A stretch of 64,000 nucleotides of DNA, from positions 1,550,001 through 1,614,000 of the forward strand of contig CAVPGR010000004.1 in NCBI GenBank assembly GCA_963704035.1, read 5' to 3'. Source of the DNA: JAOSJL01 sp963704035. GTDB lineage: Bacteria > Actinomycetota > Acidimicrobiia > IMCC26256 > JAOSJL01. The notes under the pieces are model-generated. The model made no database searches, was not told the DNA's origin, and worked only from the letters and a program-made list of their open reading frames with translations. The position numbers were made by a program, and so were the translations under genes. Below, piece by piece: positions 19,181-29,361 of the stretch (its first letter is position 1; the number at the start of each line of letters is the position of its first letter).

Positions 19181-20538
19181 GAATCCTCATGGTTTCCCCG
19201 TACCCGCCGGTTCGAGACGGCATCGCGCAGTACGCGGTGCAGGAGGTGAAGCGTCTTCGGTCCGAGGGGCACGACGTCGAGGTGCTGTCGCCGGGTCCGA
19301 CGGCTGCCCACCACCACCTGGACCTGTGTGGACCGCGCGGAGTCTTGGCACTCGCCCGGCGCGTGGGCGGCTACGACCGCGTCGTCATCCAGTACCACCC
19401 CGATGTCTTCTATCCGGTGCCGTGCAGTGCCGCGACGCACGCGGCCATCACTGGGGCTCTGCTCGCGGTGGCGCGGCGGGCGAAAGAGCTCGAGGTTCGG
19501 GTTCACGAGATCGACTACGACCGCGGGCCCCGCTCGGCGCTTGATCGGCTGCTCTGGCACTCGGTCGATCGGATTGTCTTGCACACCGACGTCGAACGCG
19601 ATCGATTCGCCGCCACGTTCGGCCTCCGGCTCGACCGACTGACCGTCGCAGACCACGGTGAGTCCTTCGAGCGTCGGACTTCCCTCGGTCGCCCCGAGGC
19701 TCGAGCGGTGCTCGGCGTCCCTCCTGAAACCTTCGTGTTCCTCTGCATCGGGTTCGTGCAACCGCACAAGGGTTTCGATCGCGCCGTCCGGGCGTTCGCG
19801 GGGCTCGGTGGACACGATGTCCGCCTCGACATCGTCGGCTCGGTGCGCGTCGAGGAGCCGGAATACCTCGGTCACGCGGAGGAGTTGCGTCGCCTCGCGG
19901 ACGCCACGCCGGATGTGACGATTCACGACGGGTACACGAGCGACGAGCGCTTCGACGAGTGGCTCGTGGCGAGCGACGTCGTGGTCCTTCCGTACCGGTT
20001 CATCTGGTCGTCGGGGGTGCTCGAGCGCGCCCGCCTCTACGACCGACCGGTGATCGCGTCGGTGACGGGTGGGTTGGCCGAACAGGCGAACCAGTGGACG
20101 ACTCTGGTCGCGGACGACGCCGAGCTCGCGGCGGCCATGCGGGACGCCGCCGGTGAACGGGTCCGCGCCACGCCACCCGCGCCCTGGCCGGATCTTCCCG
20201 ACGACCCGACAACTGCCCGTGATCTCATCCAGGCCGAGGTACGCGCGCGCGCGGCCACCGAACGCGGTTCGGCGTTCAGCGTGGGTGTCGACCGTGGCGC
20301 ATGGGTCGCGTCAGGGAGCGGCTCGACGGCGCGCAGCGCGCCGTTTCGCCGGGTGCCGCCGCTCTCACTTCCGCCCACGACCTCGGCGCGTCCCGCTGCC
20401 GGTGCGCTGAAACGGCTCGTGCGACGGCTGACCGTGTGGGAGGTCGACCCGATCGTCCACCACGTCAACAAGCTCCGTGCCGCCGCCATCGAAACCGCCG
20501 AGACCAAAGAACCTGAGGCGCGGGAACCAGAGACCTAA
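19177..20538 (+). CDS. Glycosyltransferase family 4 with C-terminal extension
   Basis: 453 residues. The GT-B core starts MRILMVSPYPPVRDGIAQYA. The donor domain shows FLCIGFVQPHKGFDRAV, and the switch region LPYRFIWSSGVLERARLYDR replaces the usual E-x7-E with S-x3-E. After about residue 350 there is a low-complexity Arg/Pro/Ala extension ending in a Glu/Thr-rich tail. The terminal TAA shares the CTAA at 20535-20538 with the stop of the convergent glucosaminidase gene, leaving no intergenic space. Confidence 0.8.
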   Translation: MRILMVSPYPPVRDGIAQYAVQEVKRLRSEGHDVEVLSPGPTAAHHHLDLCGPRGVLALARRVGGYDRVVIQYHPDVFYPVPCSAATHAAITGALLAVARRAKELEVRVHEIDYDRGPRSALDRLLWHSVDRIVLHTDVERDRFAATFGLRLDRLTVADHGESFERRTSLGRPEARAVLGVPPETFVFLCIGFVQPHKGFDRAVRAFAGLGGHDVRLDIVGSVRVEEPEYLGHAEELRRLADATPDVTIHDGYTSDERFDEWLVASDVVVLPYRFIWSSGVLERARLYDRPVIASVTGGLAEQANQWTTLVADDAELAAAMRDAAGERVRATPPAPWPDLPDDPTTARDLIQAEVRARAATERGSAFSVGVDRGAWVASGSGSTARSAPFRRVPPLSLPPTTSARPAAGALKRLVRRLTVWEVDPIVHHVNKLRAAAIETAETKEPEAREPET

Positions 20539-21880
20539 CCCGGCGCCGAGAGACCGCCGAACTGAACGGCCACGTAGCCCGACCCGGTCCAGCTCGCCGC
20601 GGCCCACCGGTCGGCCTGAGCCCACAAACCACCGATCGTCGGTGGTGCCGTACCGCGGTGGTGGATGCCACCCCACCCGTCGAACATGGCGTAGCCGCTG
20701 CCGTCGGGGAGCACGACGAGGTCACGGGCGATGTCCCAGCCTTTCCAGTACTTGCTGCCGTAGTTGGCGGCACCGTTGTAGTTGTGGACTCCGCCCCAGC
20801 CGTCGAGCACGTAGACGCCGCCGTTGTCGTCGACCTCGACGTCGCGGGCAATGTCCCAACCCTGCCAGTAGGCGGTTCCCGAGGGCGCAGGGTGCGGTGC
20901 CCCGTGGGTGCAGGCCACCCCATCCGTCCAGGATCACGAGGCCCGCCCCGTCGGCGGTGATCGCCACGGCGTTGGCGATGTCCCAGCCCTTCCAGTACGG
21001 GTTCGTGCAGGTTCTTCATGGCGCCGGTCTTGGCAGATCCGAACTTGTGGAGACCGCCCCATCCGTCGAGGAGGAGGTACCCGGCGCCGTCGGGCATGAC
21101 CGCGATGTCGCGGGCGATGTCGAAGCCGAAGGACTTGTCACCGAGGTCGGGCGCGCCCTCCCGTGCCTCGACGGTGCCGTCGCCGTAGAGCACGTAGTGG
21201 CCGCCCGGCGGGATGCGCAGCGATGGCGCGAGCCGGCGTCAGGGACTTGCCGGCGTGTCGCGCGGCATCGGAGAAGATCTCGAGGATCCGTGACCCGTAG
21301 GTCGTGCTCGTCGCCCACGTGCCGGAGAGAGCCAGCCAGGTCGGGGCCTTTCCCTTCGGCGACACGAGGGAAAAACGGGGGTCGACGAGCGGGTGCGCGA
21401 GCTTCGCCGCGGTGACGGACGGGTCGCCGTATGCGCGGAGGTGCTGGATCTGCGCGCGCACTCCCTGGCGCGGCGTCGCGAACTGGTTCGCGCTGGTTCC
21501 GTTGTCGACGGCGCCGATCCCGGCGTAGTTGTTGTGCGCCGGGGTCACCCGACCACCGTCGGGGAAGTAGAACCACCCCGTCTCGAGAACCGACTGAGCG
21601 AACGCGATGTCGCCGCGCACGCCCTCGTCATCGCCTTCCTCGAGGAAGATCTGCGCCAGGTTCCGAATGGCAGCGGACTGCGAGCCCAGACTCGTGGGGC
21701 AGTCGGTGTGTGGTGCCCTTGACCGAGGCGAACCAGGCGGCCAGGTCGTCGGCGGTGAGGCGCTGGGTTCCCATGATCGTGGTGGAACCCGACGATCCGT
21801 CCGCTGTGGCCCGGCGAACAGGCGCCGGCGACGAGGGCCACCAGGAGGACCGCCGTCAGGAGCAGGTTGCGGCGCACCAC
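20535..21880 (-). CDS. Glucosaminidase lipoprotein with DGWGGLH propeller (frameshifted)
   Basis: Surface lipoprotein: VRRNLLLTAVLLVALVAGAC ends in a lipobox cysteine. The catalytic region is a Glucosaminidase-family domain: IMGTQRLTADDLAAWFA, then GDIAFAQSVLETGWFYFPDG with the catalytic Glu, then NNYAGIGAVDNG. It should cut glycan strands of peptidoglycan. The C-terminal 220 residues (20540-21215) hold a five-blade DGWGGLH propeller. Frame breaks occur near 21760, 21630, 21215, 21010 and 20900. It starts at one of two adjacent GTG codons near 21880, just after GGAGG. Divergent from the FG-GAP gene. Confidence 0.75.
20540..21215 (-). repeat. DGWGGLH propeller repeat domain (glucosaminidase copy)
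   Basis: The header half unit contains LYGDGTVEAREG. Four units with WDIARD and LDGWGG[LIV]H follow, then a closing half unit ending SGYVAVQFGG. Blade 1 has FGSAKTGAMKNL, like the amidase and CAP copies. It spans three frames because of indels near 21010 and 20900. Confidence 0.68.
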
Positions 21881-22141
21881 GCCTCCGGAGGGGGGAGAGA
21901 GAAGGGGAAAGGGGAAGAAGAGGACAGGGTCGTCCCCAGGCTAGGGTCCTGCGGCCCGTGTTGCCAGTGACGCTCGTGTGACGTGTCGCACCGGTCCTCC
22001 CGGGAAAGGGAGACCGCCGACACCACGGACCGTGAGAATCACCTCAAGGTACGCCGACCCCCGTCCGATGCCTAGCCGAGAGGGCGAACGGGTTTCGCGA
22101 CCTCGATGCCGACCGGTGAGGCCAGGAAGGGACGCCGCAGT
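21881..22141. other. Divergent intergenic region
   Basis: 261 bp between the glucosaminidase and FG-GAP genes, both propeller proteins. It starts with a purine-rich tract (21890-21930) and contains TAGGGT at about 21945, a possible -10 toward the plus-strand gene. No ORF, tRNA or strong hairpin was seen. A shared divergent control region is possible but unproven. Confidence 0.4.
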
Positions 22142-24797
22142 ATGACGACGCGTCGGTGGGGGGTCGTGGCGGTCACGTTCGTCCTCGTGCTCGGAACGCT
22201 CGGCGCCGCGACGGGCCAGGTCGCCGCATCGGAGCCGTCACCGGGTGACGACGAAATCCCCGAAACGCTCGAGGTCGACGAACCGGACGCCGGTCCCTTG
22301 GGGGGCCGGAGGCGCTCTCGGAGGAACCGGCGGGACCCGCTCGGACGTCGGCGACGACGAGCCTAGTCACTCCTGTGAAGTTCGGCTCGACCTACAACGT
22401 CGTTTCACGTCAAGGGAACCCACGAGTCCTTCTCGACTGCCGCGGTCGGCGACATCAGCGGTGACGGCCAGCCCGACATCGTCACCGGTGGAATGGACGG
22501 GCGACTGTCGCGCGCTACCACGCCAACGGCAGCAAGTTCCTCGACGTGAGCACCGGTGGCGGCGCCGTCCAGGCCAGCCCGGCGCTTGTCGACCTCACCA
22601 ATGACGGCGTTCTCGACGTGCTCGTCGCCAACGTGGGCGGCGCCGTCGTCCGTGCACAAGGGGAACGGACAGCGGATCTTCTGGCGTCCCGACAACTGGT
22701 TCTTCAAGATCCAGGGGTTCATCGGAACCCCGACCACGGCCGACATCGACGCCGACGGCCAGCTCGAGATCATCGCGACGAGTCTCGACCACCACGTGTA
22801 CGCCTGGAATCTCAACGAGACGTACGTGCCGGGATTCCCGCGTTTCGTCTACGACACGATCTGGTCGTCTCCCGTGGCGGCCGACATCGACAACGACGGT
22901 CGTCCCGAGATCATCTTCGGCGGCGACATGGACGCCTACCCCGGAGCGCCCTATCCGTGGGGCGGGCTCCTGTGGGTGCTGGAGCACAACGGCGTCCCCA
23001 AGTCGGGATTCCCGAAGTCGTTGCCCGGCCAGGTCATCTGGTCGACCCCGGCGGTCGTGGACCTCACCGGGAACGGCAATCTCGACATCGTGGTGGGCAC
23101 CGGTCTGAACTGGCCGAACCCGTGGGGGCGCAAGCTCTACGCCTTCGATCGAAACGGCAACAACCTGCCCGGCTGGCCACAGACGATCTACAGCGGCCGC
23201 GTCATGGCGTCGCCCGCGGTGGCCGACCTCATGGGTGACTCGAAACCGGAGGTCGCGGTTCTCGCCGACGACGGTCGGGTCAACGTCTACAACTCCGCGG
23301 GCACGCTCAAGTGGTCGCGGTGTGCAGCGGACGCTCATTCGTGTCCACAGGGGAAGGGAACCCACGGAGCGCCGTCGATCGGCGACGTCGACAACGACGG
23401 TCAGCAGGAGGTCGTCATCCAGGCGGAGCACTGGATGAGGATCTTCGACGGCGCCACGGGGAACGAGGAGACCGCGATTTCGTGGCCGTTGGCGTGGGCG
23501 CCCGCGTCGGCTCCGACGATCACCGAGATCAACGGCGAGACCCACATCGTCCAGACGGCCACGAGTAACACCAAGAGCGACGGGAAGCCGGGGGTGGGCG
23601 ACACCGCGGGTGTCTACGTGTGGAAGACGGGCACTCCGCTCGGACAGGCCGACTGGCCGACCTTCAAGAAGAACTCCGCTCGCACGGGTACCTACCTCGA
23701 CGACGTCGATCCCGTGGCAACGGTCGATCCGACCGCGCCGACTCAGACCGCTACACCGTTCAACGTGTCGTTCACGGCGACCGACGCCGACACCGGCGTT
23801 CGACGGTTCCTGGTCGACGTTCGGGATTCCGGTGGAAACTGGGTTCGCTGGCTCGACACGGCCCCGGACTCGATTCTCGGCGACACCGCGACCTTGACGC
23901 GTCAGTACTTCGGACTTCCCGGTGAGTCGTACGACTTCCGTGTTCGGGCGACCGATGGTGCCGGAAACATCTCCGGCTTCTCGCCGACGGTCTCGACGAC
24001 GGTCGACGGCGGAGCGACGGACACACGACCCTTCAACGGCATGTACGCCCTCAGCCGGCGCGGTCGTCTGGCGAGCATTTCGAGTCCCGCCGCCGACGGT
24101 CCCGCGTGGACCTGGGACATCGCCCAGGGCCTCGGCGTCCTGCCCGACGGGTCGGGCGGCTACGTCCTCGACGGCTTCGGCGGGCTGCACAGGTTCGGGA
24201 CCGCACCCTCGCTCTCGTCGCAGGACTACTTCCCCGGGTGGAACATCTTCAGGGGGATGGCGCTCAACGCCGACGGAACCAGTGGTTACAAGCTCGACGC
24301 TTGGGGTGGGCTCCACAAGATCGGCAACGCGGCCACCGTCACGAACAACGACACGTGGATCGGGTGGAACCTCGCCGCCGACCTCGCGCTGCTTCCCTCG
24401 TCGACCGCGGCGAACCCAGCGGGGTACGTGCTCGATGTGTGGGGTGGGATGCACGAGTTCGGATCCGCTCCGCCGGTCACCGGCAAGAACTGGATCGGCT
24501 GGAACATCGCGCTGTGGTCTCGCCCTCGATCCCGAGGGTCCTGGCGGCTACATCCTGGACGGGTTCGGCGGACTGCACGCCTTCGGTGGTGCAGCACGGT
24601 CCACGTCGAACGCCTACTGGCACGGGTGGGACATCGCCCGCGATGTCGTGTTGATCGCCGATGGCAACGCCTTACAACCCCGCGGCTACACGCTCGACGG
24701 CTATGGCGGCATCCACCGGGTGAGCGGTGCCCCGACGGTCAGCAGCGACGAGTACTTCGGCTGGAACACCGCCAAGTTCCTCGCTGTCGCACCCTGA
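22142..24797 (+). CDS. Secreted FG-GAP/VCBS protein with six-unit DGWGGLH domain (frameshifted)
   Basis: Exported protein of about 880 residues. Signal peptide from ATG 22142 (RRWGVVAVTFVLVLGTLGAA). Seven FG-GAP/VCBS-type repeats follow, each with a D-x-[DN]-x-DG-x-x-[DE] calcium loop, for example DISGDGQPDIV, DIDADGQLEII and DIDNDGRPEII. An Ig/fibronectin-like segment (FNVSFTATDADTGVRRF) lies near residue 540. The C-terminal 255 residues hold DGWGGLH units. Frame breaks lie near 22310, 22400, 22510, 22650 and 24520. No enzyme domain is visible, so binding or adhesion is more likely than catalysis. Confidence 0.75.
24030..24795 (+). repeat. DGWGGLH repeat domain (FG-GAP copy, six blades)
   Basis: A header half unit (GMYALSRRGRLASIS), five full units rather than four, and a closing half unit (GWNTAKFLAVAP). 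Several units use W-N instead of W-D and two contain insertions before the GY-LD strand (SSTAANPAGY, NALQPRGY). One more blade than the other copies. Confidence 0.65.
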
Positions 24798-24805
24798 TCC
24801 CCGTC

Positions 24806-24822
24806 TGCCGTGGCACACGGCA
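24806..24822 (+). terminator. Hairpin after the FG-GAP gene
   Basis: TGCCGTG GCA CACGGCA forms a 7-bp stem with a 3-nt loop, 9 bp after the stop codon, followed by CCTGTTCTC. There is no true U-tract, so termination is plausible rather than certain. Confidence 0.35.
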
Positions 24823-24947
24823 CCTGTTCTCGGCCCTTCGTCGACAGCTTCGCCGGGCCGGTCAGCCACCCGGGATCCGTGAAACGCGGGTAGTACCCTG
24901 ATCGCTCGGCCACACCGTGTGCGTCCGCACCGGAGCCGAGCCTCATC

Positions 24948-25877
24948 GTGAGCGACATCACCGACACCGCACCGCTGCCCGTCGTGGGGGAGCCCGGATC
25001 GGCCCGCCCCGGGATCATCCAACGGATCCGTGACGTCTGGGCCTACCGCGAGCTCCTCGGCAACCTCACGCGCAAGGAACTCAAGGTCAAGTACAAGGGC
25101 AGCTTCCTCGGCTTCGCCTGGTCGCTGCTCAACCCGATCCTCTATCTCGTGGTCTTCTGGATCGTGTTCCAGAAGATCCTCGGAGCGGGGATCCCCAACT
25201 TTCCGATCTTCTTCCTCGCCGGGCTGTTGCCGTGGAACCTTTTCTCCACTTCGCTCGGGGCTGGCACCACCGCCATCACGGGGAACGCGAGCCTCGTGGG
25301 TCGCGTGTGGTTCCCGCGCGAGATCCTGATCGTCGCTCCCATCGGGGCGAACCTCGTGCACTTCTTCCTTCAGTTCATGGTGTTGATCGGCGCGCTCGTG
25401 TTGTTTCGCGTCGCACCCTCACCGGTCTTTGTGACGCTCCTGCCGTTCGCACTCCTGACACTGCTCGTACTCGTCGGCGCGCTCGGGATCCTGTTCGCGG
25501 CCGTCAACGTGTACCTGCGCGATACCGAGCATCTGCTGGAACTGCTGCTTCTTGCGTGGTTCTGGATGACCCCGATCGTCTACCAGTACCTCATGGTCGT
25601 CGAGTCGCTGGGGCGTTACGGGCGACTGTTCATGCTCAACCCGATGACATCGATCGTCATCACGTTCCAGCGCGCCCTGTACAACCACACGACCACGGGC
25701 GGTGTCGACGCCGCCGACGCAAGAGGAATCGGCGCCGGGAGCAAGATCATCCCCGACGCGTCGGTGTTCTGGTACTTCCGCAACCTCGCTCTGGTCTTGG
25801 TCGGATCGCTGGCGCTCTTCTGGTTCGCGATGTGGGTCTTCGGTCGCCTCGAGGGCAACTTCGCCGAGGAGATCTGA
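24948..25877 (+). CDS. wzm: ABC-2 type polysaccharide export permease (Wzm)
   Basis: 309-residue inner-membrane permease with about six transmembrane helices. The cytosolic N-terminal helix RELLGNLTRKELKVKYKGS is typical of Wzm/TagG/RfbA transporters of O-antigen and teichoic acids. GTG 24948 follows a possible -10 (TACCCT near 24895) by about 45 nt. Its TGA overlaps the ATG of the ATPase gene (25875-25879), so the two are made together. A loop with DAADARGIGAGSKIIPDAS (about 247-265) lies before the last segment. With Wzt it would export a finished lipid-linked glycan. Confidence 0.87.
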   Translation: MSDITDTAPLPVVGEPGSARPGIIQRIRDVWAYRELLGNLTRKELKVKYKGSFLGFAWSLLNPILYLVVFWIVFQKILGAGIPNFPIFFLAGLLPWNLFSTSLGAGTTAITGNASLVGRVWFPREILIVAPIGANLVHFFLQFMVLIGALVLFRVAPSPVFVTLLPFALLTLLVLVGALGILFAAVNVYLRDTEHLLELLLLAWFWMTPIVYQYLMVVESLGRYGRLFMLNPMTSIVITFQRALYNHTTTGGVDAADARGIGAGSKIIPDASVFWYFRNLALVLVGSLALFWFAMWVFGRLEGNFAEEI

Positions 25878-27094
25878 TGGCCAAGGCGATCGAGATCCAC
25901 AACGTCGAGAAGCGGTTTCGCCTCTACCACGAGAAGGCGCCGAGCCTGAAGGAACGGGTCATCAAGTTCGGACGCCTCGAGTTCGAGGAGTTCTGGGCGC
26001 TCAAAGGTGTGAGCCTCGACGTCGAGTCGGGCCAGTCGCTCGGTCTCCTCGGGCACAACGGTTCAGGGAAGTCGACGCTGCTCAAGTGTGTGGCGGGGAT
26101 TCTGCGTCCCACCGGCGGCGACATTCGAGTGCACGGGCGCGTCGCGGCCCTCCTGGAGCTCGGTGCCGGTTTCCATCCCGACCTCACCGGGCGCGAAAAC
26201 GTCTACCTCAACGGGTCGATCCTCGGTTTCAAGAAGAAGGAGATCGACCGCATCTTCGATGACATCGTCGACTTCTCCGAGATCGAGAGGTTCATCGACA
26301 ATCAGGTGAAGCACTACTCGTCGGGCATGTACGCACGCCTCGCATTCGCCGTCGCGGTGCATGTGGAGCCCGAGATCCTGCTGGTTGACGAGGTTCTCGC
26401 TGTCGGTGATGAGCAGTTCCAGAAGAAGTGCCTGGCCCGAATCGAGCGATTCCGCGAAGAGGGTCGGACGATCCTTCTCGTCACTCACGCTGCCGACCTG
26501 GTCCGCCGGATCTGCGACACTGCCGCTGTTCTCGACCACGGCGAGTTGGTGACGGTCGGCGAGCCCTCGGACGCGGTGGCGACGTTTCGCGAGACGCTCG
26601 TGCGACGAGGGCTCGAGGTCCCCGAGGAGGCCCTCGACAACCCCCTGTGGGAGCACTCCCAGGAAGTTCGCATCACATCGGTCAACGTCAAACTCTCCGA
26701 CTCCTCACGCAGCTTTCTGCCATCAGGCGACCCGATGACGGTCACCGTGGGCTTCGAAACCCGCAATCCCGTCGACGACGTCGTCTTCGCGGTTTCGATC
26801 TTCAACGACGCCGACGACAACGTCTACGGCGCGAACACGTCGACTCTGGGCCTCGAGCCGCAGCGGCTCTCGGGTCGCGGCACCACCACCTTCCGCTTTC
26901 CCTCGGTACCCCTTCTCGACGGCAGCTACAAGATCCATCTCGGCGTCCACTCGATTGACGGACGCGTCAGCCACGACCACAACCGCGACTGCACATTTGT
27001 CATCTCCAGCGACACGAAGTCGGCTGGGATCGTGGACCTCGCGCCCGAGGCATCCATCTCGATCGATCGCGCCGAGCGGCGCGCCACGGGTTGA
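25877..27094 (+). CDS. wzt: ABC transporter ATPase with carbohydrate-binding C-terminal domain (Wzt)
   Basis: 405 residues. The nucleotide-binding domain has Walker A GHNGSGKST (about 60-68), signature YSSGMYARL (about 147-155), and Walker B with D-loop ILLVDEVLAVGDE (about 169-181). Residues 250-400 form a beta-rich domain like the C-terminal glycan-recognition domain of Wzt proteins that export chain-terminated polysaccharides. Such a domain implies that export waits for a terminal modification, for which the methyltransferases in this locus are candidates. It partners the adjacent permease. Intact. Confidence 0.88.
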   Translation: MAKAIEIHNVEKRFRLYHEKAPSLKERVIKFGRLEFEEFWALKGVSLDVESGQSLGLLGHNGSGKSTLLKCVAGILRPTGGDIRVHGRVAALLELGAGFHPDLTGRENVYLNGSILGFKKKEIDRIFDDIVDFSEIERFIDNQVKHYSSGMYARLAFAVAVHVEPEILLVDEVLAVGDEQFQKKCLARIERFREEGRTILLVTHAADLVRRICDTAAVLDHGELVTVGEPSDAVATFRETLVRRGLEVPEEALDNPLWEHSQEVRITSVNVKLSDSSRSFLPSGDPMTVTVGFETRNPVDDVVFAVSIFNDADDNVYGANTSTLGLEPQRLSGRGTTTFRFPSVPLLDGSYKIHLGVHSIDGRVSHDHNRDCTFVISSDTKSAGIVDLAPEASISIDRAERRATG

Positions 27095-27112
27095 GTCGGG
27101 CTGAACTCGAAC

Positions 27113-27754
27113 ATGCGAAAGGTTCTCTGTTCAATCGGTTCCGGTCCTCACCAGGAGCTCCTCGAGGTCGCGAGCGAGACATACCGGGTGTTCGCCGACC
27201 GCCACGGCTACGACCTCGAGCTACGCACCGAGCTGCTCGTTCCCGAGCGCCCGCCGTCGTGGAGCAAGGTCGTGCTCCTGCGCCAGTTGCTCGACGAGTA
27301 CGACTTCGCCTTCTGGATCGACGCCGATGCGGCGATCGTCGACGTATCGGTCGACGTGGCCGACGAGGTGGAACGCGGGAGGTTCCTCTACGTCGTCGCG
27401 CACGAGTACGACGACCAGGTCGTTCCCAACCTCGGCGTGATCGGCATGAAGGCCGGACGCCGCGCCCGGAAGTTCCTCGATCTCCTCTGGAACGACACCC
27501 GCTACATCGACCACAAGTGGTGGGAGAACGCCGCGGCGCTCCGGCTTCTCGGATACGACTTCGAGCCCGTCGTCCATGAACAGACGACATCCTGGTTCCG
27601 ACGGACGAAGTTCATCCCGAAGGCGTGGAACAGCATCGCCGCCGATGAGGCCGACCATCCCAGGATCAACCACTACCCCGGCCGGTCCCATGAATTCCGA
27701 CTCGAGAACCTCCGCGCCGACGCCGCTCACCTTCGTTCGAGGGTGGCCGGGTAG
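27113..27754 (+). CDS. Putative GMA12/MNN10 (GT34)-like glycosyltransferase
   Basis: 213 residues. FAFWIDADAAIVDVS holds a DxD metal-binding motif near residue 66. VPNLGVIGMKAGRRARKFL and INHYPGRSHEFR near the C-terminus match the pattern of galactosyltransferase GMA12/MNN10-like GT-A proteins. ATG 27113 lies 18 bp after the ABC ATPase stop and the next gene follows within 2 bp, so it is in the export operon. Donor and acceptor unknown. Confidence 0.7.
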   Translation: MRKVLCSIGSGPHQELLEVASETYRVFADRHGYDLELRTELLVPERPPSWSKVVLLRQLLDEYDFAFWIDADAAIVDVSVDVADEVERGRFLYVVAHEYDDQVVPNLGVIGMKAGRRARKFLDLLWNDTRYIDHKWWENAAALRLLGYDFEPVVHEQTTSWFRRTKFIPKAWNSIAADEADHPRINHYPGRSHEFRLENLRADAAHLRSRVAG

Positions 27755-27756
27755 CC

Positions 27757-29361
27757 GTGCGTCTCGGAACCCCACGCCTCGAACTCTCCGACCACGAGGC
27801 CTTCGCCACCGCACCCGTCGAAACGGACGACGGAGACAGCTTCGATCTACGAATCGGAGTTGACCGCGCCTACATCGGAGCACTCGACGTCGGTCCCACA
27901 CCGTTTCTTCCGATCGCCGCGGTCGCGGCGGCGAACGTGGACGAAGACCTGTGGGTGGACGACCCTGTGTCCCCGGCCGTGGTCGCCGGCTCCGAGTACG
28001 TGACCCGCGCCTTCTCCGAGTGGTGGGGGAGCCGGTCCGCCACTGTCACCGCCCCGATGGCCGAGCCGGGCTTTCCACCCGGACCGGCCCACGCCCTGTT
28101 CTTTACCCGCGGCGTGGATTCGACCTTCTCACTTCTGCGAAGCCTTCGAGGTGAAACGCCCGAAGTGATCACGCATCTTCTCAACATCGACAACATCGAC
28201 CACTGGATCTCACCCACCAACCTGCGCGCCACATTTCAGCAAACGCGCTCGATGGCGGCTCGCGTCGGGCTACCCCTCATCCGCTTCACGACCAACGCAC
28301 GCGAGTTTCTCGATCCGATCGTCGACTGGCGTCGCTCCCATGGTGCTGTGCTGGCTTCCAGCGCGTTGCTGGTCGGTGCGAGGTTCTCGTCGGCGACGAT
28401 TGCGGCAAGCTTTCCCCTGCGCTACCTGGGCCCGCTCGGCTCCCACATCGACATCGACCATCGCTGGAGCTCGGAGCGCACGCGGTTCCACCACGACGGC
28501 GCCGAGGCAACGCGCCCCGAGAAGTTGGAAGCCCTGGCTGAGGATCCTGAGCTCGTCAGGCAGCTCAAGGTCTGCTGGGTGGCCGACATTCCCGGCAACT
28601 GCGGGAGCTGTCCGAAGTGCCTTCTCACGATGTCGGTTCTCGAAGCGGTCGGCGCGCTCGAACCGGAGATTTTCGAATCGGACTTGTCACTCGAGGCGAT
28701 CCGATCGGGAGAGCACGTGATACCCCGCGAGATCCTCCTGGAGCACCTCGACTGGCTGGACGGGAAATCACCCGAGCTGCATGATTCATGGCTCGTCTAC
28801 GGCCGGAGGCACGGTCTTCTCGAGCCCGCCGAGTACGACCGATTCCGCCCGTCGTCTGCCGGTCGCTCGCTCGAGGAGCTGCGCCGTGAGGCGGTTTCGC
28901 ACACGCGCTCCGTCGAGTGGTGTCTGGTGGATGTGCAGAGCGAAGGAGCTGTGGCCCTGGCGGATCGGCTCACGGCCCGGTGGGGCCCAGGGTTGTGCTA
29001 CCTGGAAGGAGTGCCGTGGGGTGGTGACCAGCCGTCTGGCCTGTCGGCCGTGGCGAAAGACCGGATCATGGGCAGCAGTCGGATCCGCCTGTGGTGGTCC
29101 GACGGTGACGTACTCGATGTCGACCGGATGTACGAGTCCCTACGCAACGGCTGCGTTCCCTTCCAGGCGATGACGGTCGGTGCTGCCGAAATCCTTCGTC
29201 GAGAGTTGCCACCGGGTCTGCGTGACTACGTGCTGGCCTGCGGACCAGATCGAACGCCGTCGTTGCCGGATGCCGACGAGTGCGACCGGCTTCGACACCG
29301 TGCCGTCGGCCTGGTCGGCGTCGCGGCTGCCGAGCGCGGGATACTTGTCGACCATGGCTGA
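27757..29361 (+). CDS. PP-loop (QueC-like) ATPase-domain protein of a polysaccharide locus, copy 1
   Basis: 534-residue protein that I cannot assign to a named enzyme. After an 85-residue beta-rich N-terminal domain, FFTRGVDSTFSLLRSLRG (about 112-129) matches the ATP-pyrophosphatase PP-loop (S-G-G-x-D-S in QueC and related enzymes, here T-R-G-V-D-S). About 165 residues later, KVCWVADIPGNCGSCPKC resembles the zinc-binding C-x2-C-x2-C tail of QueC. A conserved C-terminal domain follows (SEGAVALADRLTARWGPG). Such enzymes adenylate a carbonyl oxygen to let N or S attack. The sugar amidotransferase WbpG is a PP-loop precedent in O-antigen loci. Coupled to its neighbours; a second, damaged copy lies at 32.0-33.6 kb. 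Confidence 0.65.
   Translation: MRLGTPRLELSDHEAFATAPVETDDGDSFDLRIGVDRAYIGALDVGPTPFLPIAAVAAANVDEDLWVDDPVSPAVVAGSEYVTRAFSEWWGSRSATVTAPMAEPGFPPGPAHALFFTRGVDSTFSLLRSLRGETPEVITHLLNIDNIDHWISPTNLRATFQQTRSMAARVGLPLIRFTTNAREFLDPIVDWRRSHGAVLASSALLVGARFSSATIAASFPLRYLGPLGSHIDIDHRWSSERTRFHHDGAEATRPEKLEALAEDPELVRQLKVCWVADIPGNCGSCPKCLLTMSVLEAVGALEPEIFESDLSLEAIRSGEHVIPREILLEHLDWLDGKSPELHDSWLVYGRRHGLLEPAEYDRFRPSSAGRSLEELRREAVSHTRSVEWCLVDVQSEGAVALADRLTARWGPGLCYLEGVPWGGDQPSGLSAVAKDRIMGSSRIRLWWSDGDVLDVDRMYESLRNGCVPFQAMTVGAAEILRRELPPGLRDYVLACGPDRTPSLPDADECDRLRHRAVGLVGVAAAERGILVDHG

Noticed and set aside
22595..24454. A 619-residue open frame on the minus strand across the FG-GAP gene
   Set aside because: It is the antisense of the VCBS and propeller region, with Arg/Val/Asp-biased composition and no motif. 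High GC content creates long antisense frames.
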